Below are positions 17,786 to 27,909 of a stretch of DNA of 64,000 nt, one piece after another (within the stretch, counting starts at the first letter, position 1; each line of letters opens with the position of its first letter). Source of the DNA: Empedobacter stercoris. GTDB taxonomy: Bacteria > Bacteroidota > Bacteroidia > Flavobacteriales > Weeksellaceae. The notes under the pieces were generated by a model. That model saw nothing but the letters and a program-made list of their open reading frames with translations. It was not told where the DNA came from and made no database searches. The stretch covers positions 118,729-182,728 of the forward strand of contig NZ_JACXZC010000002.1 of the NCBI RefSeq assembly GCF_020281205.1, read 5' to 3'. Both the position numbers and the translations under genes were made by a program.

Positions 17786-18040
17786 ATGGAAAGAAAATTA
17801 AGAAAAGAAAGAGTAGGTTTAGTTACATCTAACAAAATGGAAAAAACCATTGTTGTAGCTGAAACGAAGAAACAAAAGCACCCATTTTATGGGAAATTCG
17901 TTTTAAAAACGAAGAAATATACAGCGCACGACGAATCTAACGAATGTAACGAAGGTGACACAGTGCGTATCATGGAAACTCGTCCTTTGTCTAAAAACAA
18001 GAGATGGAGATTAGTAGAAATCATTGAAAGAGCTAAATAA
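17786..18040 (+). CDS. rpsQ: 30S ribosomal protein S17 (uS17)
   Basis: An 84-residue S17, an early 16S binder. It shows [19 protein letters not shown], the loop [19 protein letters not shown] and the ending [21 protein letters not shown]. Complete, in the usual place before rplN. Confidence 0.96.
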   Translation: MERKLRKERVGLVTSNKMEKTIVVAETKKQKHPFYGKFVLKTKKYTAHDESNECNEGDTVRIMETRPLSKNKRWRLVEIIERAK

Positions 18041-18048
18041 TATAAGTT

Positions 18049-18417
18049 ATGTTACAACAAGAATCTAGATTAAAAGTTGCAGATAACACAGGAGCTCGTG
18101 AAGCATTAGTAATCCGCGTTTTAGGTGGTACTAAAAAAAGATACGCATCAGTAGGTGACAAAATCGTAGTTGCAATCAAGGAAGCTACACCTGCAGGAAA
18201 CGTTAAAAAAGGTGCTGTATCAAAAGCTGTTGTAGTTAGAACTAAAAAAGAAGTTCGTAGAAAAGACGGTTCATATATCCGTTTCGACGATAATGCATGT
18301 GTATTATTGAACACTCAAGGAGAAATGCGTGGAACTCGTGTATTCGGTCCAGTTGCTCGTGAGTTACGTGATAAAGAATATATGAAAATTGTATCATTAG
18401 CCCCAGAGGTATTATAA
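18049..18417 (+). CDS. rplN: 50S ribosomal protein L14 (uL14)
   Basis: A 122-residue L14 at the subunit interface. It shows the landmarks [39 protein letters not shown] and [15 protein letters not shown]. Length matches E. coli. Ten nt separate it from rplX. Confidence 0.97.
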   Translation: MLQQESRLKVADNTGAREALVIRVLGGTKKRYASVGDKIVVAIKEATPAGNVKKGAVSKAVVVRTKKEVRRKDGSYIRFDDNACVLLNTQGEMRGTRVFGPVARELRDKEYMKIVSLAPEVL

Positions 18418-18426
18418 TAGAACAAC

Positions 18427-18741
18427 ATGGCAAAGTTAAAAATTAAAAAAGGAGACAAAGTAGTCGTATTATCAGGTTCTTCAAAAGGACAAACTGGTAC
18501 TGTGTTACGCGTATTCCCTGACAAAGCTAAAGCTATCGTTGAAGGGGTTAATATTGCAAAAAAACGTGTAAAGCCAAGCGCACAAAATCCACAAGGTGGA
18601 GTTGTTGAAAAAGAAGCTCAAATCTATTTATGTAAATTGGCTTTAGTAGATCCTGAAACTGGAAAAGCAACGAAAGTAGCAATAAAAGAAGAAGGAGGTA
18701 AAAAAGTAAGAATTGCTAAAAAATCTGGTAAAGCTATTTAA
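18427..18741 (+). CDS. rplX: 50S ribosomal protein L24 (uL24)
   Basis: A 104-residue L24, an assembly initiator. It has the KOW motif [20 protein letters not shown], the loop [19 protein letters not shown] and the [11 protein letters not shown] stretch. The stop is 2 nt before the rplE ATG, so coupling is likely. Confidence 0.96.
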   Translation: MAKLKIKKGDKVVVLSGSSKGQTGTVLRVFPDKAKAIVEGVNIAKKRVKPSAQNPQGGVVEKEAQIYLCKLALVDPETGKATKVAIKEEGGKKVRIAKKSGKAI

Positions 18742-18743
18742 GA

Positions 18744-19307
18744 ATGAGTACAACAACATACACACCTCGTCCGCAGGTTAAATATAAAGAAGAGATTGTA
18801 GCTGCTCTTAAAGAAGAGTTCGGGTACAAATCTATTATGCAAGTTCCTAAATTAGAGAAAATTGTATTATCTCAAGGTTTAGGTGCTGCTACAGCTGACA
18901 AAAAAATCGTTGATTACGCTATCGAAGAGTTAGAATTAATCACAGGTCAAAAAGCAGTAGGAACAATTTCTAAGAAAGACGAAGCAGCTTTCAAATTACG
19001 TAAAGGAATGCCAATTGGTGCTCGTGTAACTTTACGTGGTGAGAAAATGTACGAATTCTTAGATCGTTTAGTATCTGCAGCTTTACCTCGTGTACGTGAT
19101 TTTAACGGTATTTCTTCTACAGGTTTCGACGGTAGAGGTAACTATAACTTAGGTATCAAAGAGCAAATTATCTTCCCAGAAATTAATATTGATAAAATCA
19201 AGAAAATTCAAGGTTTAGATATTACCTTTGTAACTTCAGCGAATACAGATAAAGAAGCGAAAGCTTTATTAGCTAAATTCGGATTACCATTTACAAAAGA
19301 AAAATAA
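18744..19307 (+). CDS. rplE: 50S ribosomal protein L5 (uL5)
   Basis: A 187-residue L5, which binds 5S rRNA in the central protuberance. It shows [15 protein letters not shown], the block [26 protein letters not shown] and [30 protein letters not shown] in pieces. Complete; seven nt from rpsN. Confidence 0.97.
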   Translation: MSTTTYTPRPQVKYKEEIVAALKEEFGYKSIMQVPKLEKIVLSQGLGAATADKKIVDYAIEELELITGQKAVGTISKKDEAAFKLRKGMPIGARVTLRGEKMYEFLDRLVSAALPRVRDFNGISSTGFDGRGNYNLGIKEQIIFPEINIDKIKKIQGLDITFVTSANTDKEAKALLAKFGLPFTKEK

Positions 19308-19313
19308 GAAGTC

Positions 19314-19583
19314 ATGGCTAAAGAATCAATGAAAGCGCGTGAGCGCAAAAGACAAGCATTAGTTGCTAAGTATGCTGCGAAACGTCAAGCTTTATTAGAA
19401 GCTGGTGACTACGAAGCATTACAAAAATTACCTAAAAACGCTTCTCCTGTACGTTTACACAACCGTTGTAAATTAACAGGTCGTCCAAAAGGATACATGA
19501 GAACTTTCGGGATCTCTCGTGTTACATTCCGTGAAATGGCAAACGAAGGGTTAATCCCAGGTGTTAAAAAAGCATCTTGGTAA
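19314..19583 (+). CDS. rpsN: 30S ribosomal protein S14 (uS14), zinc-free type
   Basis: An 89-residue S14 of the long form. Its core [23 protein letters not shown] has a single Cys and no CxxC pairs, so it is the zinc-independent type. It is the last gene of the rplC unit: a strong terminator lies 25 nt downstream. In E. coli the next spc gene, rpsH, is co-transcribed; here it has its own promoter. Confidence 0.96.
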   Translation: MAKESMKARERKRQALVAKYAAKRQALLEAGDYEALQKLPKNASPVRLHNRCKLTGRPKGYMRTFGISRVTFREMANEGLIPGVKKASW

Positions 19584-19608
19584 TCTACCAAACGCTTTAG
19601 AAATATTA

Positions 19609-19644
19609 AATCCTTACTCTTTTATTGAGTAAGGATTTTTTTTT
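19609..19644 (+). terminator. Terminator between rpsN and rpsH
   Basis: AATCCTTACTC and GAGTAAGGATT form a perfect 11-bp stem with a 7-nt loop, then nine T residues. It is a strong terminator in the middle of what is the spc operon elsewhere. Confidence 0.92.
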
Positions 19645-19738
19645 AATCAATTCCTTTATAAGAAATATTTTTAATAACACTATAACAAGGTTTCGCTTAT
19701 GCCTTAATGGATTAAAAATAAATTATTGAGATAAATAG

Positions 19739-19768
19739 TTTGTAATTAAAAAATATGCAATATATTTG
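19739..19768 (+). promoter_or_regulatory. Promoter of the rpsH operon
   Basis: TTTG (19739-19742), 18 nt, TATATTTG (19761-19768), then CAACCC. It matches the rpsL and rplC promoters in form. The expected start near 19774 leaves a leader of about 75 nt. Confidence 0.78.
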
Positions 19769-19772
19769 CAAC

Positions 19773-19830
19773 CCAAATGCATAGTGCATTTTGGTGAAAC
19801 TTTAATTTTAAAAGTAGTGCAACAGCGCTA
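19773..19830 (+). promoter_or_regulatory. Structured 5' leader of rpsH
   Basis: Two hairpins fit the leader. The first, 19773-19794, pairs CCAAATGCA with TGCATTTTGG around TAG (one bulged U). The second, 19815-19830, pairs TAGTGC with GCGCTA around AACA. Neither has a T-tract. The site could be autoregulatory, for example for S8, which represses spc genes in E. coli. Pairing was found by eye; the ligand is inference. Confidence 0.45.
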
Positions 19831-19847
19831 TACTATAGAATTATATT

Positions 19848-20249
19848 ATGTATACAGACCCAATTTCAGATTTTCTAACACGCGTTAGAAATGCAATGAT
19901 GGCAGGACACAAAGTAGTGGAAATCCCTGCATCTAAAATTAAAAAAGAGATCACTAAGATCTTATTTGAACAAGGTTACATCTTGAACTACAAATTCGAA
20001 GGACAAGACAAACCTCAAGGAACAATCAAAATCGCTTTAAAGTACGACAAAGTAACTAAAGAGCCAGCTATCCGTAAAATAAAAAGAGCATCTACTCCAG
20101 GTTTACGTCAATACGCAGGATCTAAAGAATTACCTCGTGTTTTAAACGGATTAGGTGTTGCTATTATTTCAACTTCTAAAGGAGTTATGACAGATAAACA
20201 AGCTCGTCAAGAGAATGTAGGTGGTGAAGTTTTATGTTTTGTTTATTAA
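19848..20249 (+). CDS. rpsH: 30S ribosomal protein S8 (uS8)
   Basis: A 133-residue S8 that binds central-domain 16S rRNA. It shows [34 protein letters not shown] and the C-terminal [26 protein letters not shown]. It is the first gene of a separate unit with its own promoter and leader, running through secY and infA. Confidence 0.97.
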   Translation: MYTDPISDFLTRVRNAMMAGHKVVEIPASKIKKEITKILFEQGYILNYKFEGQDKPQGTIKIALKYDKVTKEPAIRKIKRASTPGLRQYAGSKELPRVLNGLGVAIISTSKGVMTDKQARQENVGGEVLCFVY

Positions 20250-20271
20250 TCTTTTAAAAAATTAAGAAATT

Positions 20272-20817
20272 ATGTCAAGAATAGGACACGCACATATCAA
20301 CATTCCTGCAGCAGCGACTGTTGAATTTAAAGATAACGTAGTTACGGTTAAAGGTAACAACATTACAATGACAAGAGAGTTAAACGAAGGATTTGATGTA
20401 ACTATCGAAGACGGAGTTTTAACTGTAGTTCGTCCAAATGATTCTAAAGATAACAAAGCTTTACATGGTTTGTACCGTGCATTAATCAATAACATGATTA
20501 TCGGTGTTACTGAAGGTTTCAAAAAACAATTAGAATTAGTTGGGGTTGGGTATAGAGCTTCTAACCAAGGACAAAAATTAGATTTGTCATTAGGTTTCTC
20601 TCACAACATCATTATCGAATTACCAACAGAAGTTAAAGTTGAAACTTTAACAGAGAAAGGTAAAAGCCCTATTATTACATTATCATCACATGATAATCAA
20701 TTATTAGGAATGGTTGTAGCTAAAATCCGTTCTTACCGTAAGCCAGAGCCTTACAAAGGAAAAGGAATTAAGTTCGTAGGAGAAATTATTAGAAGAAAAG
20801 CAGGTAAATCTGCATAA
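20272..20817 (+). CDS. rplF: 50S ribosomal protein L6 (uL6)
   Basis: A 181-residue L6 near the GTPase-associated centre. Landmarks are MSRIGHAHINIPAAATV and the C-terminal motif RKPEPYKGKGIKFVGEIIRRKAGKSA with the invariant PYKGKGI. Complete; 13 nt to rplR. Confidence 0.97.
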   Translation: MSRIGHAHINIPAAATVEFKDNVVTVKGNNITMTRELNEGFDVTIEDGVLTVVRPNDSKDNKALHGLYRALINNMIIGVTEGFKKQLELVGVGYRASNQGQKLDLSLGFSHNIIIELPTEVKVETLTEKGKSPIITLSSHDNQLLGMVVAKIRSYRKPEPYKGKGIKFVGEIIRRKAGKSA

Positions 20818-20830
20818 AAATCATTGAAAA

Positions 20831-21184
20831 ATGGCATTATCTAAAGTAGAAAAAAGACAAAAAATAAAAAGACGCGTGCGTCGAAATATTTTTGGAACAG
20901 AAACTAAACCTCGTTTGTCAGTTTACCGTTCTAACAAAGAAATTTACGCTCAAATTATTGACGATAACAATGGAGTAACTTTAGCTTCTGCATCATCTCG
21001 TGAAAAAGGTGTTGCTGTAGAAGGTACAAAATCTGAAGTTTCTGTATCAGTTGGTAAAGCTTTAGCTGCAAAAGCTATCGCAAAAGGAATTGAAACTGTC
21101 GTTTTTGATCGTAACGGTTTCGTGTATCATGGTAGAATCAAAGCTTTAGCAGACGGTGCTAGAGAAGGTGGATTAAAATTCTAA
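20831..21184 (+). CDS. rplR: 50S ribosomal protein L18 (uL18)
   Basis: A 117-residue L18 binding 5S rRNA. It shows [32 protein letters not shown] in pieces, [34 protein letters not shown] in pieces, and the typical length. Between rplF and rpsE. Confidence 0.96.
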   Translation: MALSKVEKRQKIKRRVRRNIFGTETKPRLSVYRSNKEIYAQIIDDNNGVTLASASSREKGVAVEGTKSEVSVSVGKALAAKAIAKGIETVVFDRNGFVYHGRIKALADGAREGGLKF

Positions 21185-21200
21185 AAAAGAGAAAGAAATT

Positions 21201-21722
21201 ATGTTAGGATTTAAAAACGTAGAAAGAGTAAAACCAACAGGTTTAGATTTAAAAGATCGTTTAGTTGGAGTACAACGTGTTACTAAAGTAACAAAAGGAG
21301 GTAGAGCATTTGGTTTCTCAGCAATCGTAGTAGTAGGTGACGGAAACGGAGTAGTAGGTTACGGATTAGGGAAATCTAAAGACGTAGCATCTGCAATCGC
21401 TAAAGCTATCGAAGATGCTAAGAAAAACTTAGTACGTATCCCATTATTTAACAATACAATTCCTCACGCTCAAGAAGCTCGTTTCGGTGGTGCACAAGTA
21501 TTCATCCGTCCAGCAGCAAAAGGTACAGGAGTAATTGCAGGTGGTACAGTACGTGCGGTATTAGAATCAGTTGGTGTACATGATGTATTATCAAAATCAA
21601 AAGGTTCTTCTAACCCTCACAATGCAGTAAAAGCTACATTCAGCGCTTTATTAAGCTTACGTTCTGTAGAAACTATTGCACGTCAAAGAGGTATTTCTGT
21701 AACTAAAGTGTTCAACGGATAA
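21201..21722 (+). CDS. rpsE: 30S ribosomal protein S5 (uS5)
   Basis: A 173-residue S5, a fidelity protein. It shows [41 protein letters not shown] and the C-terminal [19 protein letters not shown]. The spectinomycin-loop region VTKGGRAF looks wild type. Eleven nt to rpmD. Confidence 0.97.
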   Translation: MLGFKNVERVKPTGLDLKDRLVGVQRVTKVTKGGRAFGFSAIVVVGDGNGVVGYGLGKSKDVASAIAKAIEDAKKNLVRIPLFNNTIPHAQEARFGGAQVFIRPAAKGTGVIAGGTVRAVLESVGVHDVLSKSKGSSNPHNAVKATFSALLSLRSVETIARQRGISVTKVFNG

Positions 21723-21733
21723 AAAAAAGTAAA

Positions 21734-21913
21734 ATGAGCAAAGTAAGAGTAAAACAAACACGTAGTGCAATCAACCGTGATAAATCTCAAAAAGCTACAT
21801 TAGTTGCTTTAGGTTTAAGAAAGTTGAATCAAGTAGTAGAGCACGAATCAACTCCTCAAATCGAAGGAATGATTCGTAAAATCTCACACTTAGTAGTAGT
21901 AGAAAGAGCTTAA
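21734..21913 (+). CDS. rpmD: 50S ribosomal protein L30 (uL30)
   Basis: A short gene of 59 codons plus stop. It starts MSKVRVKQTRSAINRDKSQK, then the conserved pattern LVALGLRKLNQVVEH (family: TLxALGLRKxxxxV) and ends with ISHLVVVERA. It sits between rpsE and rplO exactly as expected for the spc cluster. Confidence 0.95.
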   Translation: MSKVRVKQTRSAINRDKSQKATLVALGLRKLNQVVEHESTPQIEGMIRKISHLVVVERA

Positions 21914-21942
21914 TCGCTTTAACCTTTTAAAAATTATTAAAA

Positions 21943-22398
21943 ATGAATTTAAGTAATTTAAAACCAGCTGCTGGTTCAGTACAAAATAAATTCCGTAAAG
22001 GTAGAGGTGAAGGTAGTGGAAACGGTTTGACTGCAGGTCGTGGACACAAAGGTGCTAAATCTCGTTCTGGTTATTCAAGAAAAATCGGTTTCGAGGGTGG
22101 GCAAATGCCTTTACAAAGACGTTTACCTAAATTTGGTTTCACAAACATCAACCGTGTTGAGTACACTGGAATCAATTTAGACACAATTCAACAATTAGTT
22201 GACAACAATAAAATTACAGATACTTTAAACAAAGAAACATTAGTAGAATTAGGTTTAGCTCACAAAAATGACTTAGTGAAAATTTTAGGTCGTGGAGAGT
22301 TGAAAGCTGCTGTTAATGTAACTGCTGATAAATTCTCTCAATCAGCTCAAGAAGCTATTGAGAAAGCAGGAGGTAAAGTAGAATTAGTTAACGCTTAA
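21943..22398 (+). CDS. rplO: 50S ribosomal protein L15 (uL15)
   Basis: A 151-residue L15, a late assembly protein. The Gly/Arg-rich N-terminal extension [26 protein letters not shown] in pieces and the block [17 protein letters not shown] are diagnostic. It is followed 15 nt later by secY. Confidence 0.96.
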   Translation: MNLSNLKPAAGSVQNKFRKGRGEGSGNGLTAGRGHKGAKSRSGYSRKIGFEGGQMPLQRRLPKFGFTNINRVEYTGINLDTIQQLVDNNKITDTLNKETLVELGLAHKNDLVKILGRGELKAAVNVTADKFSQSAQEAIEKAGGKVELVNA

Positions 22399-22413
22399 GA
22401 ATATATTTTATAG

Positions 22414-23784
22414 ATGAAAGGGTTTATACAGACCATAAAAAATATCTGGAGCATAAAAGAATTGAAGGATAAGTTACTTGTAACTATCCTTCTATTGTTG
22501 GTTTATAGATTCGGTTCTCATATTCCACTTCCAGGTGTCGATATTAACGAGGTTAATCGTTTTGTTGCAGACCAAACAAATGCAAATTCAGGAATTTTAG
22601 GATTATTAAACTCTTTTACCGGAGGTTCTTTTAGTAGAGCTTCCGTATTTGCGTTAGGGATTATGCCTTATATCTCTGCTTCAATTGTTGTACAATTGAT
22701 GGGATTAGCAGTACCTTACATCCAAAAACTACAAAAAGAAGGAGAAAGTGGAAGAAATAAAGTAAATCAAATTACAAGGTGGTTAACGATAGGTATATGT
22801 TTAGTACAAGCACCAGCATATTTAACGTTAATTACTTCTCAGATTTTACCTTACGATCCAGCTTCGTCATACGCTATTTATGTTATTCCTCCAACAAATT
22901 TTTGGTTCTGGTTTCCTTCAACAATCATTTTGATTACGGGGACAGTCTTTGCCATGTGGATGGGAGAAAAAATTACAGACAAAGGTATAGGTAACGGTAT
23001 TTCAATCTTAATTATGATTGGTATCTTAGCCGATTTACCTAAAGCAGTTTTCAATGCATTTGAAGTTGACGATTCAAATGGTATTTTCTTCTTGATAGAA
23101 ATGGTAGGGTTAATCCTAGTTATTGCAATGTGTATTATGATTGTTGCAGCTGTGCGTAAAGTACCTGTGCAATATGTAAGAAGAGCGCAAACTTCTAGTA
23201 GTTCTTATATGAGATCTGTTACAGATTCTGTACGTTCTTATATTCCTCTAAAAGTAAATGCGGCAGGTGTAATGCCTATTATTTTTGCGCAAGCAATTAT
23301 GTTTTTACCAGGAACATTAGCAAGTTATTTCTTAGACGAAGGAAGTGCCGTGAAAGCATTTTTTGCAAAAATGGCTGATCCATTTACATGGGAATACAAT
23401 CTAATCTTCGGATTATTAATTATTATCTTCACATATTTCTATACTGCGATTACAATCCCAGTAAACCAAATGGCTGAAGATCTAAAACGTAACGGAGGAA
23501 TCATCCCTGGAATCCGTCCTGGAAAAGAAACTGCAAATTATTTAGACGAAATTTTATCAAAAATTACGTTACCTGGAGCAATTTTACTAACTTTGCTTGC
23601 TGTTTTGCCAGCGATTGTAAAATTATTAGGTGTAGAACAAAGCTTTGCAATGTTCTTTGGAGGTACATCAATGTTAATTATGGTGGGCGTTATCTTAGAT
23701 ACTGTACAACAAATTAATACATATTTATTAAATCACCGTTACGATGGTTTAATGTCTTCAGGTAGAACTTCAAGAGATATCTAA
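22414..23784 (+). CDS. secY: Protein translocase subunit SecY
   Basis: A 456-residue channel subunit of the Sec translocon with ten membrane segments. It shows the plug-region pattern [15 protein letters not shown], the fifth-segment region [17 protein letters not shown], the loop [11 protein letters not shown], and the cytoplasmic motif [18 protein letters not shown]. The length is usual. It lies between rplO and infA, the standard spc position. Confidence 0.97.
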   Translation: MKGFIQTIKNIWSIKELKDKLLVTILLLLVYRFGSHIPLPGVDINEVNRFVADQTNANSGILGLLNSFTGGSFSRASVFALGIMPYISASIVVQLMGLAVPYIQKLQKEGESGRNKVNQITRWLTIGICLVQAPAYLTLITSQILPYDPASSYAIYVIPPTNFWFWFPSTIILITGTVFAMWMGEKITDKGIGNGISILIMIGILADLPKAVFNAFEVDDSNGIFFLIEMVGLILVIAMCIMIVAAVRKVPVQYVRRAQTSSSSYMRSVTDSVRSYIPLKVNAAGVMPIIFAQAIMFLPGTLASYFLDEGSAVKAFFAKMADPFTWEYNLIFGLLIIIFTYFYTAITIPVNQMAEDLKRNGGIIPGIRPGKETANYLDEILSKITLPGAILLTLLAVLPAIVKLLGVEQSFAMFFGGTSMLIMVGVILDTVQQINTYLLNHRYDGLMSSGRTSRDI

Positions 23785-23806
23785 TAAGATTTTATTAAAA
23801 AGATTT

Positions 23807-24022
23807 ATGGCTAAACAAAAACATATTGAACAAGACGGTACGATTACAGAAGCATTATCTAATGCAATGTTTCGTGTCGAATTAGAAAATGGGCATGTTG
23901 TAACATGTAACATATCTGGTAAAATGCGAATGCACTATATTAAATTATTACCAGGTGATAGAGTTAAAATAGAGATGTCTCCTTACGATTTATCAAAAGG
24001 TAGAATATCTTATAGATACTAA
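23807..24022 (+). CDS. infA: Translation initiation factor IF-1
   Basis: A 71-residue OB-fold protein, [26 protein letters not shown]..., with the conserved [35 protein letters not shown] in pieces and RISYRY at the end. It binds the A-site of the 30S subunit. It is followed by a long hairpin before rpmJ. Confidence 0.97.
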   Translation: MAKQKHIEQDGTITEALSNAMFRVELENGHVVTCNISGKMRMHYIKLLPGDRVKIEMSPYDLSKGRISYRY

Positions 24023-24042
24023 AAGAAATAATAACGACTGGT

Positions 24043-24074
24043 GATAGAGTTAATGTAAATACGTTAACTCTATC
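24043..24074 (+). promoter_or_regulatory. Intercistronic hairpin between infA and rpmJ
   Basis: GATAGAGTTAA (24043-24053) pairs perfectly over 11 bp with TTAACTCTATC (24064-24074), loop TGTAAATACG. The sequence after it is GGATTATAAAT, without a T-tract, so it is a poor terminator. It may be an RNA-processing, stability or translational control element for the rpmJ-rplQ part of the transcript. Confidence 0.55.
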
Positions 24075-24097
24075 GGATTATAAATAAATTTACAAAG

Positions 24098-24214
24098 ATG
24101 AAAATTAGAGCATCCATTAAAAAGAGAAGTGCTGACTGTAAAATTGTGCGTCGTAAAGGACGTTTGTATGTGATCAACAAAAAGAATCCTAAGTTTAAAC
24201 AAAGACAAGGTTAA
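24098..24214 (+). CDS. rpmJ: 50S ribosomal protein L36 (bL36), zinc-free type
   Basis: A 38-residue L36: [20 protein letters not shown] followed by [18 protein letters not shown]. It keeps the family frame (KIRASxKKxxxxCKIxRRxGRxxVI..PKxKQRQG) but has one Cys and lacks the zinc ligands of the C+ form. It is located between infA and rpsM as in most bacteria. Confidence 0.95.
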   Translation: MKIRASIKKRSADCKIVRRKGRLYVINKKNPKFKQRQG

Positions 24215-24226
24215 TTATTTAGAATT

Positions 24227-24604
24227 ATGGCAAGAATTTCAGGTGTAGATTTACCTAAAAATAAAAGAGGGGTAATCGGACTTACATACATTTACGGGAT
24301 CGGAAGAAGCAGTGCTTCTAAAATCTTAGCTGAGAACAATATCTCAGAAGATACTAAAGTTAGCGAATGGACTGATGAAGAAATCAACGCAATCCGTGCA
24401 TCGATCAATGAAACTTTCAAAGTTGAAGGTGAATTAAGATCAGAAATCCAATTAAACATCAAACGTTTAATGGATATAGGATGTCAGAGAGGTATTCGTC
24501 ACAGATTAGGTTTACCATTACGTGGTCAAAGAACAAAAAATAACTCACGTACAAGAAAAGGTAAAAAGAAAACAGTTGCTAACAAGAAAAAAGCCACTAA
24601 ATAA
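24227..24604 (+). CDS. rpsM: 30S ribosomal protein S13 (uS13)
   Basis: A 125-residue S13 of the head, contacting L5 and P-site tRNA. It shows [30 protein letters not shown] in pieces and the basic tail [21 protein letters not shown]. Twelve nt from rpmJ. Confidence 0.97.
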   Translation: MARISGVDLPKNKRGVIGLTYIYGIGRSSASKILAENNISEDTKVSEWTDEEINAIRASINETFKVEGELRSEIQLNIKRLMDIGCQRGIRHRLGLPLRGQRTKNNSRTRKGKKKTVANKKKATK

Positions 24605-24615
24605 TAAATAGGATC

Positions 24616-25005
24616 ATGGCAAAAAATCAGAAAGTAGTAAAGAAAAGAAAAGTAGTTATTGAAGCTACTGGACAAGCTCATATTCAAGCATCGTTTAACA
24701 ACGTTATCGTTACATTAACGAACAAAAACGGTGAAGTTATCTCTTGGTCTTCAGCAGGTAAAATGGGATTCCGTGGATCTAAAAAGAACACGCCTTACGC
24801 TGCTCAAGTAGCTGCTCAAGATGCAACAACAGTTGCATACGAAGCAGGATTAAGAAGAGTTAAAGTATTCGTGAAAGGACCAGGTCAAGGTCGTGAATCT
24901 GCTATTAGAACAATTCATAACGGTGGTATCGAGGTTTCTGAAATCGTTGATGTTACTCCATTACCACATAATGGATGTCGTCCACCTAAAAAGAGAAGAG
25001 TTTAA
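24616..25005 (+). CDS. rpsK: 30S ribosomal protein S11 (uS11)
   Basis: A 129-residue S11 of the platform. Landmarks are [44 protein letters not shown] in pieces, [13 protein letters not shown], and the ending [18 protein letters not shown]. Complete. Confidence 0.97.
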   Translation: MAKNQKVVKKRKVVIEATGQAHIQASFNNVIVTLTNKNGEVISWSSAGKMGFRGSKKNTPYAAQVAAQDATTVAYEAGLRRVKVFVKGPGQGRESAIRTIHNGGIEVSEIVDVTPLPHNGCRPPKKRRV

Positions 25006-25052
25006 TCATTTTTCTCAATTTAATTATTTAATATATTTAATAGTAACAAATC

Positions 25053-25655
25053 ATGGCAAGATATACAGGACCAAAAACTAAAATTGCAAGAAAATTTGGA
25101 GCACCAATTTTCGGAGACGATAAATCTTTTGAGAAAAAGAAATATCCTCCAGGGCAACACGGACCTAACAAAAGAAGAGCTAAAAAATCAGAATACGCTA
25201 TTCAGTTAACTGAAAAACAAAAAGCGAAATATACTTACGGTATCTTAGAAAAACAATTTGCTAACTTGTACAAAAAAGCAAATGCTTCTAAAGGAATTAC
25301 AGGTGAAGTATTATTACAATTATGTGAATCTCGTTTAGACAACGTAGTATACCGTTTAGGTATTGCAAACTCACGTAGTGCTGCACGTCAATTAGTATCG
25401 CACAAACACGTAACTGTAAACGGAGAAATCGTGAACATCCCATCTTATCAATTGAAAGCTGGTGACGTTATCGCTGTTAGAGAAAAATCTAAATCTTTAA
25501 CTGCAATCACAAACTCTTTACACGCACGTAGCGAGTACGATTGGTTAGTTTGGAATGATGAGCAAAAAGCTGGTACTTTTACAAAAGCTCCAGAAAGAGT
25601 TCAAATCCCAGAAGATATCAAAGAGCAATTAATCGTCGAGTTATATTCTAAATAA
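25053..25655 (+). CDS. rpsD: 30S ribosomal protein S4 (uS4), zinc-free type
   Basis: A 200-residue S4, a primary 16S binder and fidelity protein. It shows [39 protein letters not shown] and the S4 RNA-binding domain ([33 protein letters not shown] in pieces). The N-terminal zinc cysteines of the C+ form are absent. It lies between rpsK and rpoA. Confidence 0.97.
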   Translation: MARYTGPKTKIARKFGAPIFGDDKSFEKKKYPPGQHGPNKRRAKKSEYAIQLTEKQKAKYTYGILEKQFANLYKKANASKGITGEVLLQLCESRLDNVVYRLGIANSRSAARQLVSHKHVTVNGEIVNIPSYQLKAGDVIAVREKSKSLTAITNSLHARSEYDWLVWNDEQKAGTFTKAPERVQIPEDIKEQLIVELYSK

Positions 25656-25677
25656 ACCTTAAAATCAGACTAATAAA

Positions 25678-26670
25678 ATGACTATTTTAAATTTCATCAA
25701 ACCTGACAAAGTAATCTTAGTAGAGTCTGACTCGCAATTCGGACAATTTGAGTTCCGTCCATTAGAGCCAGGATACGGGATTACAGTTGGAAATGCTCTA
25801 CGTAGAGTTTTACTTTCTTCTTTGGAAGGATATGCCATCACTTCGATCAAAATTGAAGGTGTTGAGCACGAATTTTCAACTATTCCAGGAGTAGTGGAAG
25901 ATGTTACAGAGATCATTTTAAATCTGAAAAAGGTTCGTTTTAAGAAACAAATTGATGAATCAGATGCTGAAACTGTAACTGCTACTATCTCAGGGCAAGA
26001 TCAATTAACAGCAGGTGATTTAGGGAAATTTATTTCTGGATTCCAAGTTTTAAACCCTGAATTAGTAATCGCTAACTTAGACGCTAAAGTTAATGTAACT
26101 ATTACATTTACAATCGAAAAAGGTAGAGGATACGTACCAGCTGATGAGAATAAAAAGGCTTCTGCGCCAATCGGGACTATAGCAATTGATTCTATTTACA
26201 CTCCTATTAAGAATGTAAAATACGCAATTGAAAACTATCGTGTAGAACAAAAAACAGATTACGAAAAATTAGTTTTCGAAATTACTACAGATGGATCTAT
26301 AACACCTCAAGATGCTTTAACTGAAGCAGCTAAAATCTTAATTCACCACTTTATGTTGTTCTCAGATGAGAGAATTACATTAGAAGCGGAAGAAGTTGCA
26401 TCTGGTGAAACTTACGATGAAGAAGCGTTACATATGCGCCAATTATTGAAAACAAAATTGGTAGATATGGATTTATCAGTAAGAGCATTAAATTGTTTAA
26501 AAGCAGCTGAAGTTGAAACATTAGGCGAATTAGTTTCTTTCGCTAAGTCTGACTTAATGAAATTCAGAAACTTTGGTAAGAAATCTCTTACAGAGTTAGA
26601 AGAATTGGTGGACAGCAAAGGTCTTAACTTTGGAATGGACATCGTAAAATATAAGTTAGACGTAGAATAA
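25678..26670 (+). CDS. rpoA: RNA polymerase alpha subunit
   Basis: A 330-residue alpha subunit. The N-terminal assembly domain has [29 protein letters not shown] in pieces. A linker leads to the C-terminal domain with LDMSVRxLNCLK-like [22 protein letters not shown] and the helix-hairpin-helix region [14 protein letters not shown]. It is in the alpha operon between rpsD and rplQ, with 12 nt to the latter. Confidence 0.98.
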   Translation: MTILNFIKPDKVILVESDSQFGQFEFRPLEPGYGITVGNALRRVLLSSLEGYAITSIKIEGVEHEFSTIPGVVEDVTEIILNLKKVRFKKQIDESDAETVTATISGQDQLTAGDLGKFISGFQVLNPELVIANLDAKVNVTITFTIEKGRGYVPADENKKASAPIGTIAIDSIYTPIKNVKYAIENYRVEQKTDYEKLVFEITTDGSITPQDALTEAAKILIHHFMLFSDERITLEAEEVASGETYDEEALHMRQLLKTKLVDMDLSVRALNCLKAAEVETLGELVSFAKSDLMKFRNFGKKSLTELEELVDSKGLNFGMDIVKYKLDVE

Positions 26671-26682
26671 TTTTATTAAAAA

Positions 26683-27156
26683 ATGAGACACGGAAAAAAA
26701 TTTAACCATTTAGGTAGAACTGCCTCTCATAGAAGAGCTTTATTATCTAATCTAGCTATAGCGTTGATTACTCACAAGAGAATCAACACAACAGTAGCAA
26801 AGGCGAAAGCATTACAAACATATGTTGAGCCTTTATTGACAAAGTCTAAAACAGACGATACGAACAACCGTCGCGTTGTATTTTCATACTTACAAGATAA
26901 AGAAGCTGTAACTGAATTATTCAGAACTGTAGCTCCTAAAATTGCTAATCGCCCAGGAGGATACACTCGTATCATCAAAACTGGTTTCCGTTTAGGTGAT
27001 GGTGCTGATACAGCAATGATCGAGTTAGTAGATTTCAATGATATCTACACTAACACGAAAGTTGAAAAGAAAGCAACTACACGTCGTAGTAGAAAAAGTA
27101 CGAAAACAGAAGAAGCTGCTCCAGCTGCTGAAACTGAAAGTACAGAAGAAGCATAA
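26683..27156 (+). CDS. rplQ: 50S ribosomal protein L17 (bL17)
   Basis: A 157-residue L17 at the tunnel exit. The core [29 protein letters not shown] in pieces and [27 protein letters not shown] in pieces are typical. About 35 extra C-terminal residues are low in complexity ([22 protein letters not shown]...). It is the last gene of the supercluster. Confidence 0.97.
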   Translation: MRHGKKFNHLGRTASHRRALLSNLAIALITHKRINTTVAKAKALQTYVEPLLTKSKTDDTNNRRVVFSYLQDKEAVTELFRTVAPKIANRPGGYTRIIKTGFRLGDGADTAMIELVDFNDIYTNTKVEKKATTRRSRKSTKTEEAAPAAETESTEEA

Positions 27157-27175
27157 TCTATTCGATTATAATATG

Positions 27176-27206
27176 AAAAGCCTCCCAAATTGGGAGGCTT
27201 TTTTTA
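27176..27206 (+). terminator. Terminator of the ribosomal supercluster
   Basis: AAGCCTCCCA pairs with TGGGAGGCTT, with a short A/T loop, followed by TTTTTT. Confidence 0.93.
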
Positions 27207-27255
27207 TATGGAAGATTAAAAAAATAAGTATATTTTTACTTTAAAATATTATTGT

Positions 27256-27903
27256 ATGAAACAAATCTATACTTTATTAACTTTTTTAAGTTTTATTACT
27301 ATTTCTCAAGCACAGACTACATTAGGAATGCGATTAGGAGCTAATTTGTCGAATGTTAATTTTTCGGACGATAATGATTTAATAGATTCCAAATTCAAAT
27401 TTGGTCCTACAGTTGGAGTATATTTTAATATACCAGTTAATAAATCAGTTGCTATTCAACCAGAACTTTTATATTCTTCTCAAGGTTTCAAAACCAAAGA
27501 GACTATTCATCTTGATGGTTTAACTTATGAATCGGAAGGTAAATTTAAAACAGATTATATAACTTTACCAGTTCTTGCAAAGTATAAAATAGAAAACGGA
27601 ATGACGTTCGAAGTTGGTCCTCAACTTTCTTATTTTTATTTAGGAAAATATACACGTCAAATAGATATCAGAAATAACCAAGGAATTATAGAAATAATTT
27701 CTGATAATATAGATTTGAAAAATGATACAGATGATTTTAAAGATTTAGATTTCTCTATTGTAGGTGGAATTGGTTATGATTTTAAGTTTGGTGCTTCTAT
27801 TAATGTACGTTATACGTACGGAATTACAAATTTCAACAAAGCTGATGATTTAAAATCACGAAACAACTATTTTAGTTTGTCAGTTGCAGTACCATTTAAT
27901 TAA
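27256..27903 (+). CDS. Outer-membrane beta-barrel (porin-family, OMP_b-brl_2 type) protein
   Basis: A 215-residue exported protein. The signal peptide MKQIYTLLTFLSFITISQAQ ends at a typical AQ site. The mature part alternates amphipathic strands: it starts TTLGMRLGANLSNVNFSD, has the strand pair VAIQPELLYSSQGFKTKE and YITLPVLAKYKIENGMTFEVGPQLSYF in pieces, and ends in the aromatic terminal strand NNYFSLSVAVPFN. This is the PorT-like 8-strand barrel family common in Bacteroidota. It stands alone between two terminators. The function is unknown; structural or small-molecule binding roles are possible. Confidence 0.82.
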   Translation: MKQIYTLLTFLSFITISQAQTTLGMRLGANLSNVNFSDDNDLIDSKFKFGPTVGVYFNIPVNKSVAIQPELLYSSQGFKTKETIHLDGLTYESEGKFKTDYITLPVLAKYKIENGMTFEVGPQLSYFYLGKYTRQIDIRNNQGIIEIISDNIDLKNDTDDFKDLDFSIVGGIGYDFKFGASINVRYTYGITNFNKADDLKSRNNYFSLSVAVPFN

Positions 27904-27909
27904 ATAAAG

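Noticed and set aside
19584..19847. Mobile insertion splitting the spc operon
   Set aside because: The gap holds only a terminator, a promoter and a leader. There are no inverted ends, target duplication or transposase remnants.
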